DNA from: an uncultured Gemmiger sp.
GTDB lineage: Bacteria; Bacillota; Clostridia; Oscillospirales; Ruminococcaceae
NCBI GenBank assembly: GCA_944388145.1
Contig: CALXHQ010000002.1
Span: 299,950-363,949 of the forward strand
DNA length: 64,000 bases
Direction of reading: 5' to 3'
Below the pieces are notes generated by a model. It was not told the DNA's origin and made no database searches. It saw nothing but the letters and a program-made list of their open reading frames with translations. Positions 17,800 to 25,819 of the stretch are shown in pieces (within the stretch, counting starts at the first letter, position 1; every line of letters begins with the position of its first letter). The position numbers and the translations under genes are program-made.

Positions 17800-19199
17800 A
17801 GTTTGCCGCCAAACTCAGCTGTGTGATGATGCTGGTGCTGGCCGCCGCACTTTCGCTGGGCGGCTGCATCCTGCTGTACGGCGATTTTTCTGACAGGCTG
17901 GCTGAGACCTCGACCCAGAACCAGGTCCAGCACGGCCTGCTTTGCTATACCCTGGAGGGTGAGCTGCTGACCTATTACAGCCAGGGCGATCCCATCACCG
18001 AGGCTGCCCTGACCGATGCCGGCCGCCAGCTGGCCGCCGCCGCGCCGGAAAGCTGCGTGGTGGGGGTGTGGCACATTGGGGGCGATATGGCGTACAGCGA
18101 CCTGCCCCAGGGGTTTTCCGCCGACGGCATGCAGAGCGGGCAGATGCTGTATTACCGCCAGGGGGCCACCGTCTACGCGGTTTACTGCACCGACCTTCTG
18201 GGCGATGCGCGGCTGCTGTCCGCCTTTGACGTGACCGCCCTTTATCAGGCCCGCAGCCGCAGCGTGTGGCGGTATCTGGGCATGGAGTGCGTGGTGCTGC
18301 TGGGCGCCGCGCTGGTGACGGCGCTGCTCTCCCGCCGGATGACCCGGCCGCTGGCGCTTTTGAACAAGGCCAGCGGGGAGATTGCCGCCGGCGCCTATGA
18401 CCGGCGCACCGCGCTGCCTGGCTCGGACGAGGTGGCCCAGCTCAGCCGCAGCTTTGACCACATGGCCGCCGCTGTGCAGGAGAAGGTGGAGGCGCTGGAG
18501 CTATCGGTGCAGCAGCGGGACGATTTTATGGGTGCCTTTACCCACGAACTCAAGACCCCCATGACCAGCATCATCGGCTATGCGGATATGCTGCGCAGCA
18601 TGCAGGTCGATCCCTCCGAACAGAAGGAGGCCGCTGCCGCCATCTTCCATGAGGCAAAACGGCTGGAATCCCTGAGCCAGAAGCTGCTGCAGCTGATGCG
18701 CCTGAGTGAGGAGCCGCTGGAGCCCCGCCGGGTATCGCTGGCCGCAGTGGTGGAGGAGGTGGGCCGCAGTTCGCTGCCCACCTGCCGCCGGTACGGGGTG
18801 CGGCTGCGGCTGCCCACCACCCGCCGGGAGGTATTGGGTGACGCCGACCTGCTGTGTGATCTTTTGTGCAATCTGGTAACCAACGCCGCCAAGGCAAGCA
18901 AGCCGGGCCAGACGGTGCGGGTGCTCAGCGGCGGTGCGCCGGACGGCGGCGTGCTGATCGGCGTGGCCGACTCGGGCAGCGGCATTCCCCAGCAGGCCAT
19001 CGACCGGGTGGTGGAACCCTTTTATATGGTGGACAAATCCCGCGCCCGCAAAAGCGGCGGCAGCGGCCTGGGCCTGGCTTTGTGTGAGCGCATTGCCGAG
19101 GTCCACGGCAGCCGGCTGCACATTCGCAGCCAGCTGGGCAAGGGCACGGTGGTAACAGTGCTGCTGCGCCCCGCCCCGGAACAGGAGGTGACCAAATGA
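17796..19199 (+). CDS. membrane sensor histidine kinase
   Basis: A 467-residue kinase starting with GTG at 17796. First membrane segment at residues 8-27, an extracytoplasmic domain of about 130 residues, second membrane segment about 160-179, a HAMP linker (RRMTRPLALLNKASGEIAAG), a HisKA helix with phospho-acceptor His250 in THELKTPM, and an HATPase domain with N box (LVTNAAKAS), G1 (ADSGSGIP) and G2 (GSGLGLALC). All catalytic motifs are intact. It is the partner of the regulator at 17134, and its stop overlaps the next gene by 4 bp, so the unknown membrane protein at 19196 is probably part of the same signalling unit. The signal sensed is unknown. Confidence 0.92.
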   Translation: MKFAAKLSCVMMLVLAAALSLGGCILLYGDFSDRLAETSTQNQVQHGLLCYTLEGELLTYYSQGDPITEAALTDAGRQLAAAAPESCVVGVWHIGGDMAYSDLPQGFSADGMQSGQMLYYRQGATVYAVYCTDLLGDARLLSAFDVTALYQARSRSVWRYLGMECVVLLGAALVTALLSRRMTRPLALLNKASGEIAAGAYDRRTALPGSDEVAQLSRSFDHMAAAVQEKVEALELSVQQRDDFMGAFTHELKTPMTSIIGYADMLRSMQVDPSEQKEAAAAIFHEAKRLESLSQKLLQLMRLSEEPLEPRRVSLAAVVEEVGRSSLPTCRRYGVRLRLPTTRREVLGDADLLCDLLCNLVTNAAKASKPGQTVRVLSGGAPDGGVLIGVADSGSGIPQQAIDRVVEPFYMVDKSRARKSGGSGLGLALCERIAEVHGSRLHIRSQLGKGTVVTVLLRPAPEQEVTK

Positions 19200-21277
19200 T
19201 CCGGCAAAAACACGCCCCCCGCCCCGCCCGGGCCAGGCGCCCCCGGCGGGCAGAGGGCGATTCCCCGATGCAGCGGCTTTGGCGGCGGCTGGGCCGCCGT
19301 ACCAGGGCGCTGCTGGCTGTCGTGTGCAGTGTGGCGGTGCTGGTGCTGGCGCTGGGCGCCCCCGCGCTGCTGTTTGCCGTCACCGATGAGCTGCGCTTTG
19401 CCCGCCCCACCGACGCCGGCACCAGCTACCAGTCCCGCACGGTGGATGGGGAGGATATCTATCTGGTTCGCCAGCTGAAAGACCGGGAGCAGGCCCAGAT
19501 CAACTCCTTTATTGCCATGGCCACCAGCCAGGATACCACCCAGGCCCTCTATCTGCCCGCCGTCACCGATGACATTTCCCGGATGCAAAGCTCCCCCCAG
19601 CTGTGCACCCAGTGCGCAAACCTGCTGCAATCGCTGGCCGATCTGGAGATTCTGGACTCCGCCTGGCTGAACAAGATGCAGTTTATGGTCACCCAGAACC
19701 CCGAGGGGATCTACGGCTCCAGTGACAGCATGGGCTTTTTGACCATCTGCTATTTTCCCTCCGGCGATGTGGGGCTGCAGCAGATGAGCATGACCATCGA
19801 GAGCCGCACCGGCAAGATGGTATCCCTGCAACTGTCCCTGACCGGCAGCGGGCGCCCCGCCCCCAACGCCGAGGCGCTGCTGCGCGGCTGGGTCCAGCTC
19901 AATGACCTGGACATCCTGGGCGACTGGACGGTGCCCACCGGCACCCGATGGGAGAGCACCGGCCTGTACAGCGCCCGGGGCGGGCTGCTGGCCACCTGCA
20001 TCAGCTGCCCCCTCTCCACCGGGTTTGACATCCTGTCCCTGGAGCTGACCCCCTGTTCCCCGCAGCAGTACCAGGCCGGTGCCCTGCCCTCCGCCGGCAC
20101 CGAGTCCGGCATCTCCAACGAGCAGCTGTACACCGGCCAGATGGAGTACCTGAACGCCAACCGCTTCAACACCGGCAGCGAGCTGTACGTTCCCGTCACC
20201 GTCCAGGATGACGGCGGCCGGTATCTGACGCAGGTGGTCTGCCTGGATTTTGCCCATCAAATCGTCCAGCCGGTGTGCCGGGTGGACGGCTGCTCCCACA
20301 ACACCACCGCCTGCCCCGCCTGCCTGGGTTATGTGGATGACATTGCCAACGTGAGCCTGTACGCCACCGGCGGCAATGTCTATGCGATGGTCACGCCCGG
20401 CGGGGACGCCCCCACCCGTGTTCTGGAGCTGACCGGCGGCGGGGTTTCCCAGCGTGTGGCCGCTGAGCTGGCGGAGGACACGGTCACCTTTCTGGCGGCC
20501 ACCGGCAGCACCGTCTACCTGCAACGGCAAAGTCGCGAGGAACTGTACGGCAACCTGCCGTCCCGGCTGGCGGCACTGGACCTGACCACCGGCCAGTGCA
20601 TCGACACCGGCGCGCTGCTCGCCCCCCAGCGCCGGGTGGTGGGCTGCTGCGGCAGCTGCCTGCTGGTGGCGGACACCGTCAACGGAAACCCGCCGGGCAG
20701 CCATAACCTGTTTTCCACTAATTTTGCAGAGTTGGATGAGGCACTGTCCGTTCAGTCCACATTGCAGCTGGAACTGCTGGACCCGGCCACCGGCGGCTGG
20801 CGGCTGGCCGCCCCTCTGACCGGCAATCTGGGCTTTTTTGTGCAGCGTTACAGCGCAAGCGAGTGGCTTGTCTTTTCCCAAATATATGACTTGAGCTGGC
20901 TCACCTACCGGCAGCCTGTCCAGGTGGTCAACCCCCGTACCGGTACGGTCGATGTCCTGCCCTACGATCTGACGGCAAGCCAGTGCTGCGCGCTCAGCGA
21001 TCTGGCCTCCAGCCAGGGGCCCTTCCCTGCCGAGCTCTATCTCTCCCACGTTTCCGAGTACTTCGGCACAGAGGGCGACCTGCTGTATGTTCCCGGACCC
21101 GATGAGATATATGAGCTGCTGCCCGCACCCTCCCAGGAGGGCTGGACCCCCATTGCTGTGACAAACACCGGTGAGCTGGTCTTTTCCCGCGGGGACACAC
21201 TGGGCGGCGCTTTTGGCATTGCCCGGCTTGAAGACCTGGCTGGCATCGGCGTCGATGCCATTCGGCCATTCACCTGA
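19196..21277 (+). CDS. membrane-anchored beta-propeller-like protein with Cys/His motif, unknown function
   Basis: A 693-residue protein. Residues 1-35 are Arg-rich, followed by one hydrophobic segment (about 36-64), so most of the protein lies outside the cell. The remaining part has many short beta-strand-like repeats with Gly-Gly-x-Val-Tyr patterns. Near residue 360 there is a motif CRVDGCSHNTTACPAC (C-x4-C-x-H-x4-C-x2-C), similar to a motif I know from gut Firmicute propeller proteins beside two-component systems, though I cannot name the family with certainty. Start overlaps the kinase stop (ATGA). It may sense or present a signal to the kinase. I do not recognise an enzymatic domain. 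Confidence 0.7.
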   Translation: MIRQKHAPRPARARRPRRAEGDSPMQRLWRRLGRRTRALLAVVCSVAVLVLALGAPALLFAVTDELRFARPTDAGTSYQSRTVDGEDIYLVRQLKDREQAQINSFIAMATSQDTTQALYLPAVTDDISRMQSSPQLCTQCANLLQSLADLEILDSAWLNKMQFMVTQNPEGIYGSSDSMGFLTICYFPSGDVGLQQMSMTIESRTGKMVSLQLSLTGSGRPAPNAEALLRGWVQLNDLDILGDWTVPTGTRWESTGLYSARGGLLATCISCPLSTGFDILSLELTPCSPQQYQAGALPSAGTESGISNEQLYTGQMEYLNANRFNTGSELYVPVTVQDDGGRYLTQVVCLDFAHQIVQPVCRVDGCSHNTTACPACLGYVDDIANVSLYATGGNVYAMVTPGGDAPTRVLELTGGGVSQRVAAELAEDTVTFLAATGSTVYLQRQSREELYGNLPSRLAALDLTTGQCIDTGALLAPQRRVVGCCGSCLLVADTVNGNPPGSHNLFSTNFAELDEALSVQSTLQLELLDPATGGWRLAAPLTGNLGFFVQRYSASEWLVFSQIYDLSWLTYRQPVQVVNPRTGTVDVLPYDLTASQCCALSDLASSQGPFPAELYLSHVSEYFGTEGDLLYVPGPDEIYELLPAPSQEGWTPIAVTNTGELVFSRGDTLGGAFGIARLEDLAGIGVDAIRPFT

Positions 21278-21327
21278 CCTCCCGATTTTCGGGGACCCGC
21301 CTTCTCCGGGCGGCCGTGCATCCAGGC

Positions 21328-21356
21328 TTGCCCCGGCCCGGCAATGGCTGTATAAT
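21328..21356 (+). promoter_or_regulatory. promoter of the GT2 gene
   Basis: TTGCCC (21328-21333), 17-bp spacer, TATAAT (21351-21356), 60 bp before the ATG. Confidence 0.75.
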
Positions 21357-21415
21357 AGAAGGACAAACGCGCGGCGGAAACTTTCCGCTGCCGGAGAAGG
21401 AGAGGAGGACCCCCT

Positions 21416-22375
21416 ATGCTGATCAGCCTGGTGGTGCCCTGTTATAATGAGGAGGAGGCCATGCCCCTGTTTTACCGGGAGGCCTCCCGCGTGGCAGCGG
21501 AGATGAAGCAGAGCCACGGCGCCGATTTTGAGTTCATTTTTGTGGACGACGGTTCCCGGGACAAAACCCTGCAGGTGGCCCGCCGGCTGCACAGCGCCGA
21601 CCCTCGGGTGCGGTATGTCTCCTTCAGCCGCAACTTCGGCAAGGAGGCGGGCATTTATGCCGGCCTGAAGGCTGCCCGGGGCGACTATGTGGCCACCATG
21701 GATGCCGATTTGCAGGACCCTCCTGCCCTGTTGCCCCAAATGCTGGACGCGCTGCTTTCCGGCGATTGGGACTGCGCCGCCACCCGCCGCACCACCCGCA
21801 AGGGGGAGCCGCCGGTGCGCAGCTGGTTTGCCCACAAGTTTTACCAGATCATCAACCGCATGAGCGACACCGAGATTGTGGACGGCGCCCGGGATTTCCG
21901 CCTGATGAACCGCCGCATGACCGACGCAGTGCTGCAGCTGGCCGAGTATAACCGCTTTTCCAAGGGCATCTTCAGCTGGGTGGGCTTTCGCACCAAGTGG
22001 TTCGATTACGAGAATGTGGAGCGGGTGGCCGGCAAAACCAAGTGGAACTTCTGGAGCCTGTTCAAGTATTCCATTGAGGGGATCGTGGGCTTTTCCACCG
22101 CGCCGCTGGTGTTTGCTGCACTGGTGGGCGTCATTTTCTGCTTTGCGGCTTTCTGCGGCATCATTTTTGTGGCGGTGCGGGCGCTGATGTTCGGCGACCC
22201 CACCTCCGGCTGGCCCAGCATGATCTGCATTTTGCTGTTGTGCAGCGGCGTGCAGCTGTTCTGCCTGGGCATTGTGGGCGAGTACCTGTCCAAGACCTAC
22301 CTGGAGGTCAAGCACCGCCCCATTTACATTGCCCAGGAGACCGAAGCCGATCAGGACGCACGCAGCCGGGGCTGA
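21416..22375 (+). CDS. GT2 glycosyltransferase, GtrB/dolichol-phosphate-mannosyltransferase type
   Basis: A 319-residue family 2 glycosyltransferase. N-terminal block ISLVVPCYNEEEAMP, then FVDDGSRDKTLQ, the DAD-type metal site in TMDADLQDP, and the acceptor block near DGARDFRLMNRR. Two C-terminal hydrophobic segments (about residues 228-260 and 270-298) anchor it in the membrane. This is the GtrB/YkcC plan: transfer of a sugar from a nucleotide to undecaprenyl phosphate. No flippase or acceptor-transferase gene is adjacent. AGGAGAGGAGG precedes the ATG. The sugar and the final glycan are unknown. Confidence 0.88.
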   Translation: MLISLVVPCYNEEEAMPLFYREASRVAAEMKQSHGADFEFIFVDDGSRDKTLQVARRLHSADPRVRYVSFSRNFGKEAGIYAGLKAARGDYVATMDADLQDPPALLPQMLDALLSGDWDCAATRRTTRKGEPPVRSWFAHKFYQIINRMSDTEIVDGARDFRLMNRRMTDAVLQLAEYNRFSKGIFSWVGFRTKWFDYENVERVAGKTKWNFWSLFKYSIEGIVGFSTAPLVFAALVGVIFCFAAFCGIIFVAVRALMFGDPTSGWPSMICILLLCSGVQLFCLGIVGEYLSKTYLEVKHRPIYIAQETEADQDARSRG

Positions 22376-22490
22376 TGCGCGCCCGCAGCCGCGCCGGTTT
22401 CGGTGCAGGCGGATTCCATTGTTTGTCGGGGCAGCGTGCCGGGGTTCCGGGGCGCTGCCCGTTTACTTCTTACGGGGAGGCTTGCTTTCC

Positions 22491-23912
22491 ATGCATTCCG
22501 AGCATCACAGCCGGCTGGGCTCCAAGGCCAGCAACGACCTGGGCAGCGCCGGCATCGGCCAGCTGCTGTTCCGGCTGGCCGTGCCCGCCATCGTGGCGCA
22601 GGTTATCAATGTTTTGTACAACATGGTGGACCGGATGTACATCGGCCATCTGGAGGGCGTCGGCGACACCGCCCTCACCGGCGTGGGGGTCTGCTTTCCG
22701 CTGATCACCGCCATCTCGGCCTTTGCGGCGCTGGTATCCATGGGCGGCGCACCCCGGGCCTCCATCTTTCTGGGCCGCGGCGATAAGGACACCGCCGAAA
22801 AAATCATGGGCAACTGTACCACCGCCCTGGTGGTGGTGGGGCTGCTGCTCACCCTGGCGTTCTACCTGTGCGGCTACCGGCTGCTGGAACTGTTCGGTGC
22901 CTCGCCGGACACCATCGGCTATGCCTGGGAGTATTTCAGCATCTATCTGGTCGGCACCATCTTTGTGCAGGCGTCGCTGGGGCTCAACGCCTTCATCAAT
23001 GCCCAGGGCTATACCGTCACCGGTATGCTCACCGTGGTGATCGGCGCAGTGCTCAACATCATTTTGGACCCCGTTTTCATGTTCGGGTTCGACATGGGCG
23101 TGGCGGGCGCCGCCTGGGCCACCATCCTGTCCCAGGCTGTGTCGGCAGCCTTCACCGTATGGTTTCTCTGTTCCCAGCGCAGCGGTCTGCGGCTGAAAAA
23201 GGCCAACCTGCGCCCGGTGGGCAAGATCCTGTGGCCCAGCATCGCCCTGGGCCTGTCCCCTTTTGTCTTTCAGCTGACCGAGAGCGTCATCTCTGTCTGC
23301 TTCAACACCCAGCTGCAGGCCTGCGGCGGCGATATCGCCGTGGGCGCCATGACCATCCTTTCCAGCGTGATGCAGTTTTCCATGCTGCCGCTGCAGGGCA
23401 TGGCCCAGGGCGCCCAGCCCATCACCAGCTTCAACTACGGCGCCGGCAAGATGGACCGCGTCATCAAAACCTACCGGTTTTTGCTGATTGCCAGCCTGGT
23501 CTATTCCACCACGCTGTGGGCGGTGTGTGAGTTTGCGCCCGGGCTTGTGGTGGGCATCTTCACCCCGCCGCAGGGCGCGCTGGGCGTGTACACCTGCGCG
23601 GCGCTGCGCATCTACATGGCCACCAGCCTGCTGTTCGGCGCGCAGATTGCCTGCCAGCAGACCTTTGTGGCATTGGGCAAGGCGGGGGTCAGCCTGTTTT
23701 TGGCGGTGCTGCGCAAGATCATTCTGCTGGTGCCGCTGATCTTCCTGCTGCCGCGGGTGCTGCCCTTCAACCCCGCCAACGCGGTCTACACCGCCGAGCC
23801 GGTGGCAGACACCCTGGCTGTGCTGACCACCTGCACCCTGTTTGCCATCGTCTTTGGCGGCATGGTGCGCCGCTGGAAGCAAGCCCGGAAGGCGCAGGCC
23901 CCGGCGCAGTAA
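22491..23912 (+). CDS. MATE-family efflux transporter
   Basis: A 473-residue membrane protein with about 12 hydrophobic segments and an internal two-fold repeat. The first half has the typical FRLAVPAIVAQVINVLYNMVDRMYIGH and GAPRASIFLGRGDKDTAEKIMGN, the second has NYGAGKMDRVIKTY. It would export drugs or metabolites using a cation gradient. The ATG at 22491 is preceded by ACGGGGAGG. The open frame extends further upstream without a start signal or hydrophobic sequence, so that part is left out. Substrate unknown. It follows the GT2 gene by 115 bp and may share its transcript. Confidence 0.9.
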   Translation: MHSEHHSRLGSKASNDLGSAGIGQLLFRLAVPAIVAQVINVLYNMVDRMYIGHLEGVGDTALTGVGVCFPLITAISAFAALVSMGGAPRASIFLGRGDKDTAEKIMGNCTTALVVVGLLLTLAFYLCGYRLLELFGASPDTIGYAWEYFSIYLVGTIFVQASLGLNAFINAQGYTVTGMLTVVIGAVLNIILDPVFMFGFDMGVAGAAWATILSQAVSAAFTVWFLCSQRSGLRLKKANLRPVGKILWPSIALGLSPFVFQLTESVISVCFNTQLQACGGDIAVGAMTILSSVMQFSMLPLQGMAQGAQPITSFNYGAGKMDRVIKTYRFLLIASLVYSTTLWAVCEFAPGLVVGIFTPPQGALGVYTCAALRIYMATSLLFGAQIACQQTFVALGKAGVSLFLAVLRKIILLVPLIFLLPRVLPFNPANAVYTAEPVADTLAVLTTCTLFAIVFGGMVRRWKQARKAQAPAQ

Positions 23913-24002
23913 GACCGCAGCCGGCGGGGCAGGGGCGCAGGGTCCCGCCTCCCGGCCAGGACGCCGCTCCCCCACCGCGTTTGCCAAGAGGAGGTTTTCT
24001 CC

Positions 24003-24296
24003 ATGCCGATTTTTCCCTGGTGGCTGCCGGCCGCCTGGCTGGCCGCCGCCAACCTGGCCGGCCTGGCCTTGATGGGCTGCGACAAGTCCCGCGCCCGCCA
24101 TGGCCGCTGGCGCATCCCGGAGAAGGTGCTGTTTCTCACCGCGGTACTGGGCGGCTCTCTGGGCTGCTGGGCGGGAATGTACCTGTTTCGCCACAAAACC
24201 CGTCACTGGTATTTTGTGGTGGGTATGCCGCTGATTCTGGCCTGCCAGGTCGGGCTGGCAGCCTGGCTGGCACTGGGCCGCCCTGTATTGATTTGA
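24003..24296 (+). CDS. DUF1294 small membrane protein
   Basis: A 97-residue protein with hydrophobic segments at about residues 7-25, 42-60 and 72-92 and the DUF1294 signature MGCDKSRARHGRWRIPEKVL and GMYLFRHKTRHWYF. The family has no firm function. AAGAGGAGG precedes the ATG. It lies between the MATE gene and the coiled-coil gene. Confidence 0.85.
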   Translation: MPIFPWWLPAAWLAAANLAGLALMGCDKSRARHGRWRIPEKVLFLTAVLGGSLGCWAGMYLFRHKTRHWYFVVGMPLILACQVGLAAWLALGRPVLI

Positions 24297-24316
24297 CCGC
24301 GGCTGCCTGCTATAAT
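24288..24316 (+). promoter_or_regulatory. promoter of the coiled-coil gene
   Basis: TTGATT (24288-24293), 17-bp spacer, TATAAT (24311-24316). It overlaps the end of the DUF1294 gene and lies 63 bp before the GTG at 24379. Confidence 0.75.
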
Positions 24317-24378
24317 AGGATACAGAGTGTACCCAAATTTTCAGGCGCCCATGCGCCGGAACAGGATGGCGGAAAACA

Positions 24379-25728
24379 GTGGCAAACATCGATATTGCGG
24401 CTTTTATGGAACAATGCGGCCTGCGCAAGGCGCGCTTCGGCGGCCTTGAGCCGGACGACGTGCGCCAGGCCATGCTGGCGCTGAGCAGTGAATATGAAAA
24501 GCGGCTTTCCCGCGCCGAGGACCGCGCCCGGCAGCTGCAGCAGGAAAACGCCGGCCTGGAAAAGCACTGCCAGGCCCTGACCGCCCGCAACCGCCTGCTG
24601 ACCGACCAGAATGTCACATTGGCCGGCAGCAGCGACAACTACTCCCGCCAGCGCCAGGAGCTGAGCGGCCAGGTGTCCAGCCTGCGGGACAAGAACCGGT
24701 CGCTGGCTGACCAGAACGCGGTCTATGTGCTGAAAAACGCCGACCTGACCCGCGAGAACCAGCGCCTGCAAAAAGCCGCGGAGGAGGCCCGCGCCGCCCT
24801 GACAGTAAAAGGCAAAGCGCTGGACGAGGCCAAGGCCGCCTTTGAGACGGAACGCAAGACCCAGCTGGACCAGGCCCAAACCAAGGCCGAGGGCATTGTG
24901 GCCGACGCCGAAAAACAGGCCGCCGACATGGTGGCCAAGGCAAAGGGCGAGGTGGATGCCATCTACCGGGCCGCACGGGATCAGGCCCGGCAGCAGGCCC
25001 AGGAGCTGGTGGATGCCGCCACCAATGAGGCCAACGAGATCCAAAACATCCACCAGCTGCGGCTGAACAGCCTGAAGGCAGAGCTGGCCGAGCTGGACAA
25101 GCGCCGTACCGAGCTGCTGGACTATCTGAAGCAGATGGCCGACCTGCTGCTGAAGGTGGAGCAGGAGGCCCGGGAGAAAGCCCCCGCCCAGCCCCAGGCT
25201 CCCGCCGAGCAGGCGCCGCTGGAGCTGCAGCCGGTGGAGACGCCGCAGGTCAAACTGGACCTGTCCGAGACTGCCATCGCCAAGGCGGCCGCCGAGCTGG
25301 CGGCCGAGACGCCCCCCGCCCCCGAGGAGCCGGCGGAACCCCAGCACGTGGAGCCGGCCGGCGAACCCCTGCCCGACCCGGACGATAAGCCCCGCCACAG
25401 CTTTACGCTGGTGAGCGAAGAGAGTGGTTTTGTCACCGCCGACAGCCCAGACAAACCCGCCCATGAGGTTCCGGGGGCCATCTTCTCCCAGCCCATCGTT
25501 CACCAGGTGCAGGAACCGCTGGTGACCGAGGCGCCCCCCACCGCCGATCCCCGCCGCCCGGTGATGCCCTCCCTGGATGAAGATGAGGATGAGGACACGG
25601 AAGCCGACCCGGCCCCGGTCTCCCCTGCCCCGCAGCCGGCCCGCCGCACCAGCCGGTCGGCCCGCCGCCGGGCGCTGGCCATCCATGCGCTGCGCGCTTT
25701 GCACCGCCGCAATGCCGGTGCCCACTGA
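24379..25728 (+). CDS. DivIVA/GpsB-like coiled-coil protein with long disordered tail
   Basis: A 449-residue protein starting with GTG. Residues 45-265 are almost continuous heptad coiled coil (EYEKRLSRAEDRARQLQQEN and following), including Ala/Glu-rich stretches (AEGIVADAEKQAADMVAKAK) like those of DivIVA-type scaffold proteins. Residues 270-400 are Pro/Ala/Glu-rich and likely disordered. Near the end is an acidic cluster (DEDEDEDTEAD) followed by a basic C-terminus (RRTSRSARRRALAIHALRALHRR) that could bind membrane or DNA. No transmembrane segment. A role in cell-pole or division organisation is possible, but the N-terminal membrane-binding signature of true DivIVA is not clear. Confidence 0.7.
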   Translation: MANIDIAAFMEQCGLRKARFGGLEPDDVRQAMLALSSEYEKRLSRAEDRARQLQQENAGLEKHCQALTARNRLLTDQNVTLAGSSDNYSRQRQELSGQVSSLRDKNRSLADQNAVYVLKNADLTRENQRLQKAAEEARAALTVKGKALDEAKAAFETERKTQLDQAQTKAEGIVADAEKQAADMVAKAKGEVDAIYRAARDQARQQAQELVDAATNEANEIQNIHQLRLNSLKAELAELDKRRTELLDYLKQMADLLLKVEQEAREKAPAQPQAPAEQAPLELQPVETPQVKLDLSETAIAKAAAELAAETPPAPEEPAEPQHVEPAGEPLPDPDDKPRHSFTLVSEESGFVTADSPDKPAHEVPGAIFSQPIVHQVQEPLVTEAPPTADPRRPVMPSLDEDEDEDTEADPAPVSPAPQPARRTSRSARRRALAIHALRALHRRNAGAH

Positions 25729-25743
25729 ACCCTAACGCACAAA

Positions 25744-25787
25744 GCGGTCCCGCCGCCGGATAAACCGGGCGGCGGGACCGCCTTTTG
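25744..25787 (+). terminator. intrinsic terminator of the coiled-coil gene
   Basis: Perfect 14-bp stem (25744-25757 with 25768-25781) followed by CTTTTG. It lies just after the coiled-coil gene and before the convergent CNNM gene. Confidence 0.85.
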
Positions 25788-25819
25788 TATGCTGTTATAT
25801 CGCCCGGGCGGGCGGCTCG

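Noticed and set aside
19022-22315. A 1097-codon open frame on the minus strand opposite the kinase, membrane protein and GT2 genes
   Set aside because: It mirrors three well-recognised plus-strand genes, has a low-complexity Gly/Ala/Gln/His composition and no domain; it is a shadow due to high GC.
22470-24638. A 722-codon minus-strand frame opposite the MATE gene
   Set aside because: Shadow of MATE and DUF1294 genes; His/Gln/Gly-rich with no start signal.
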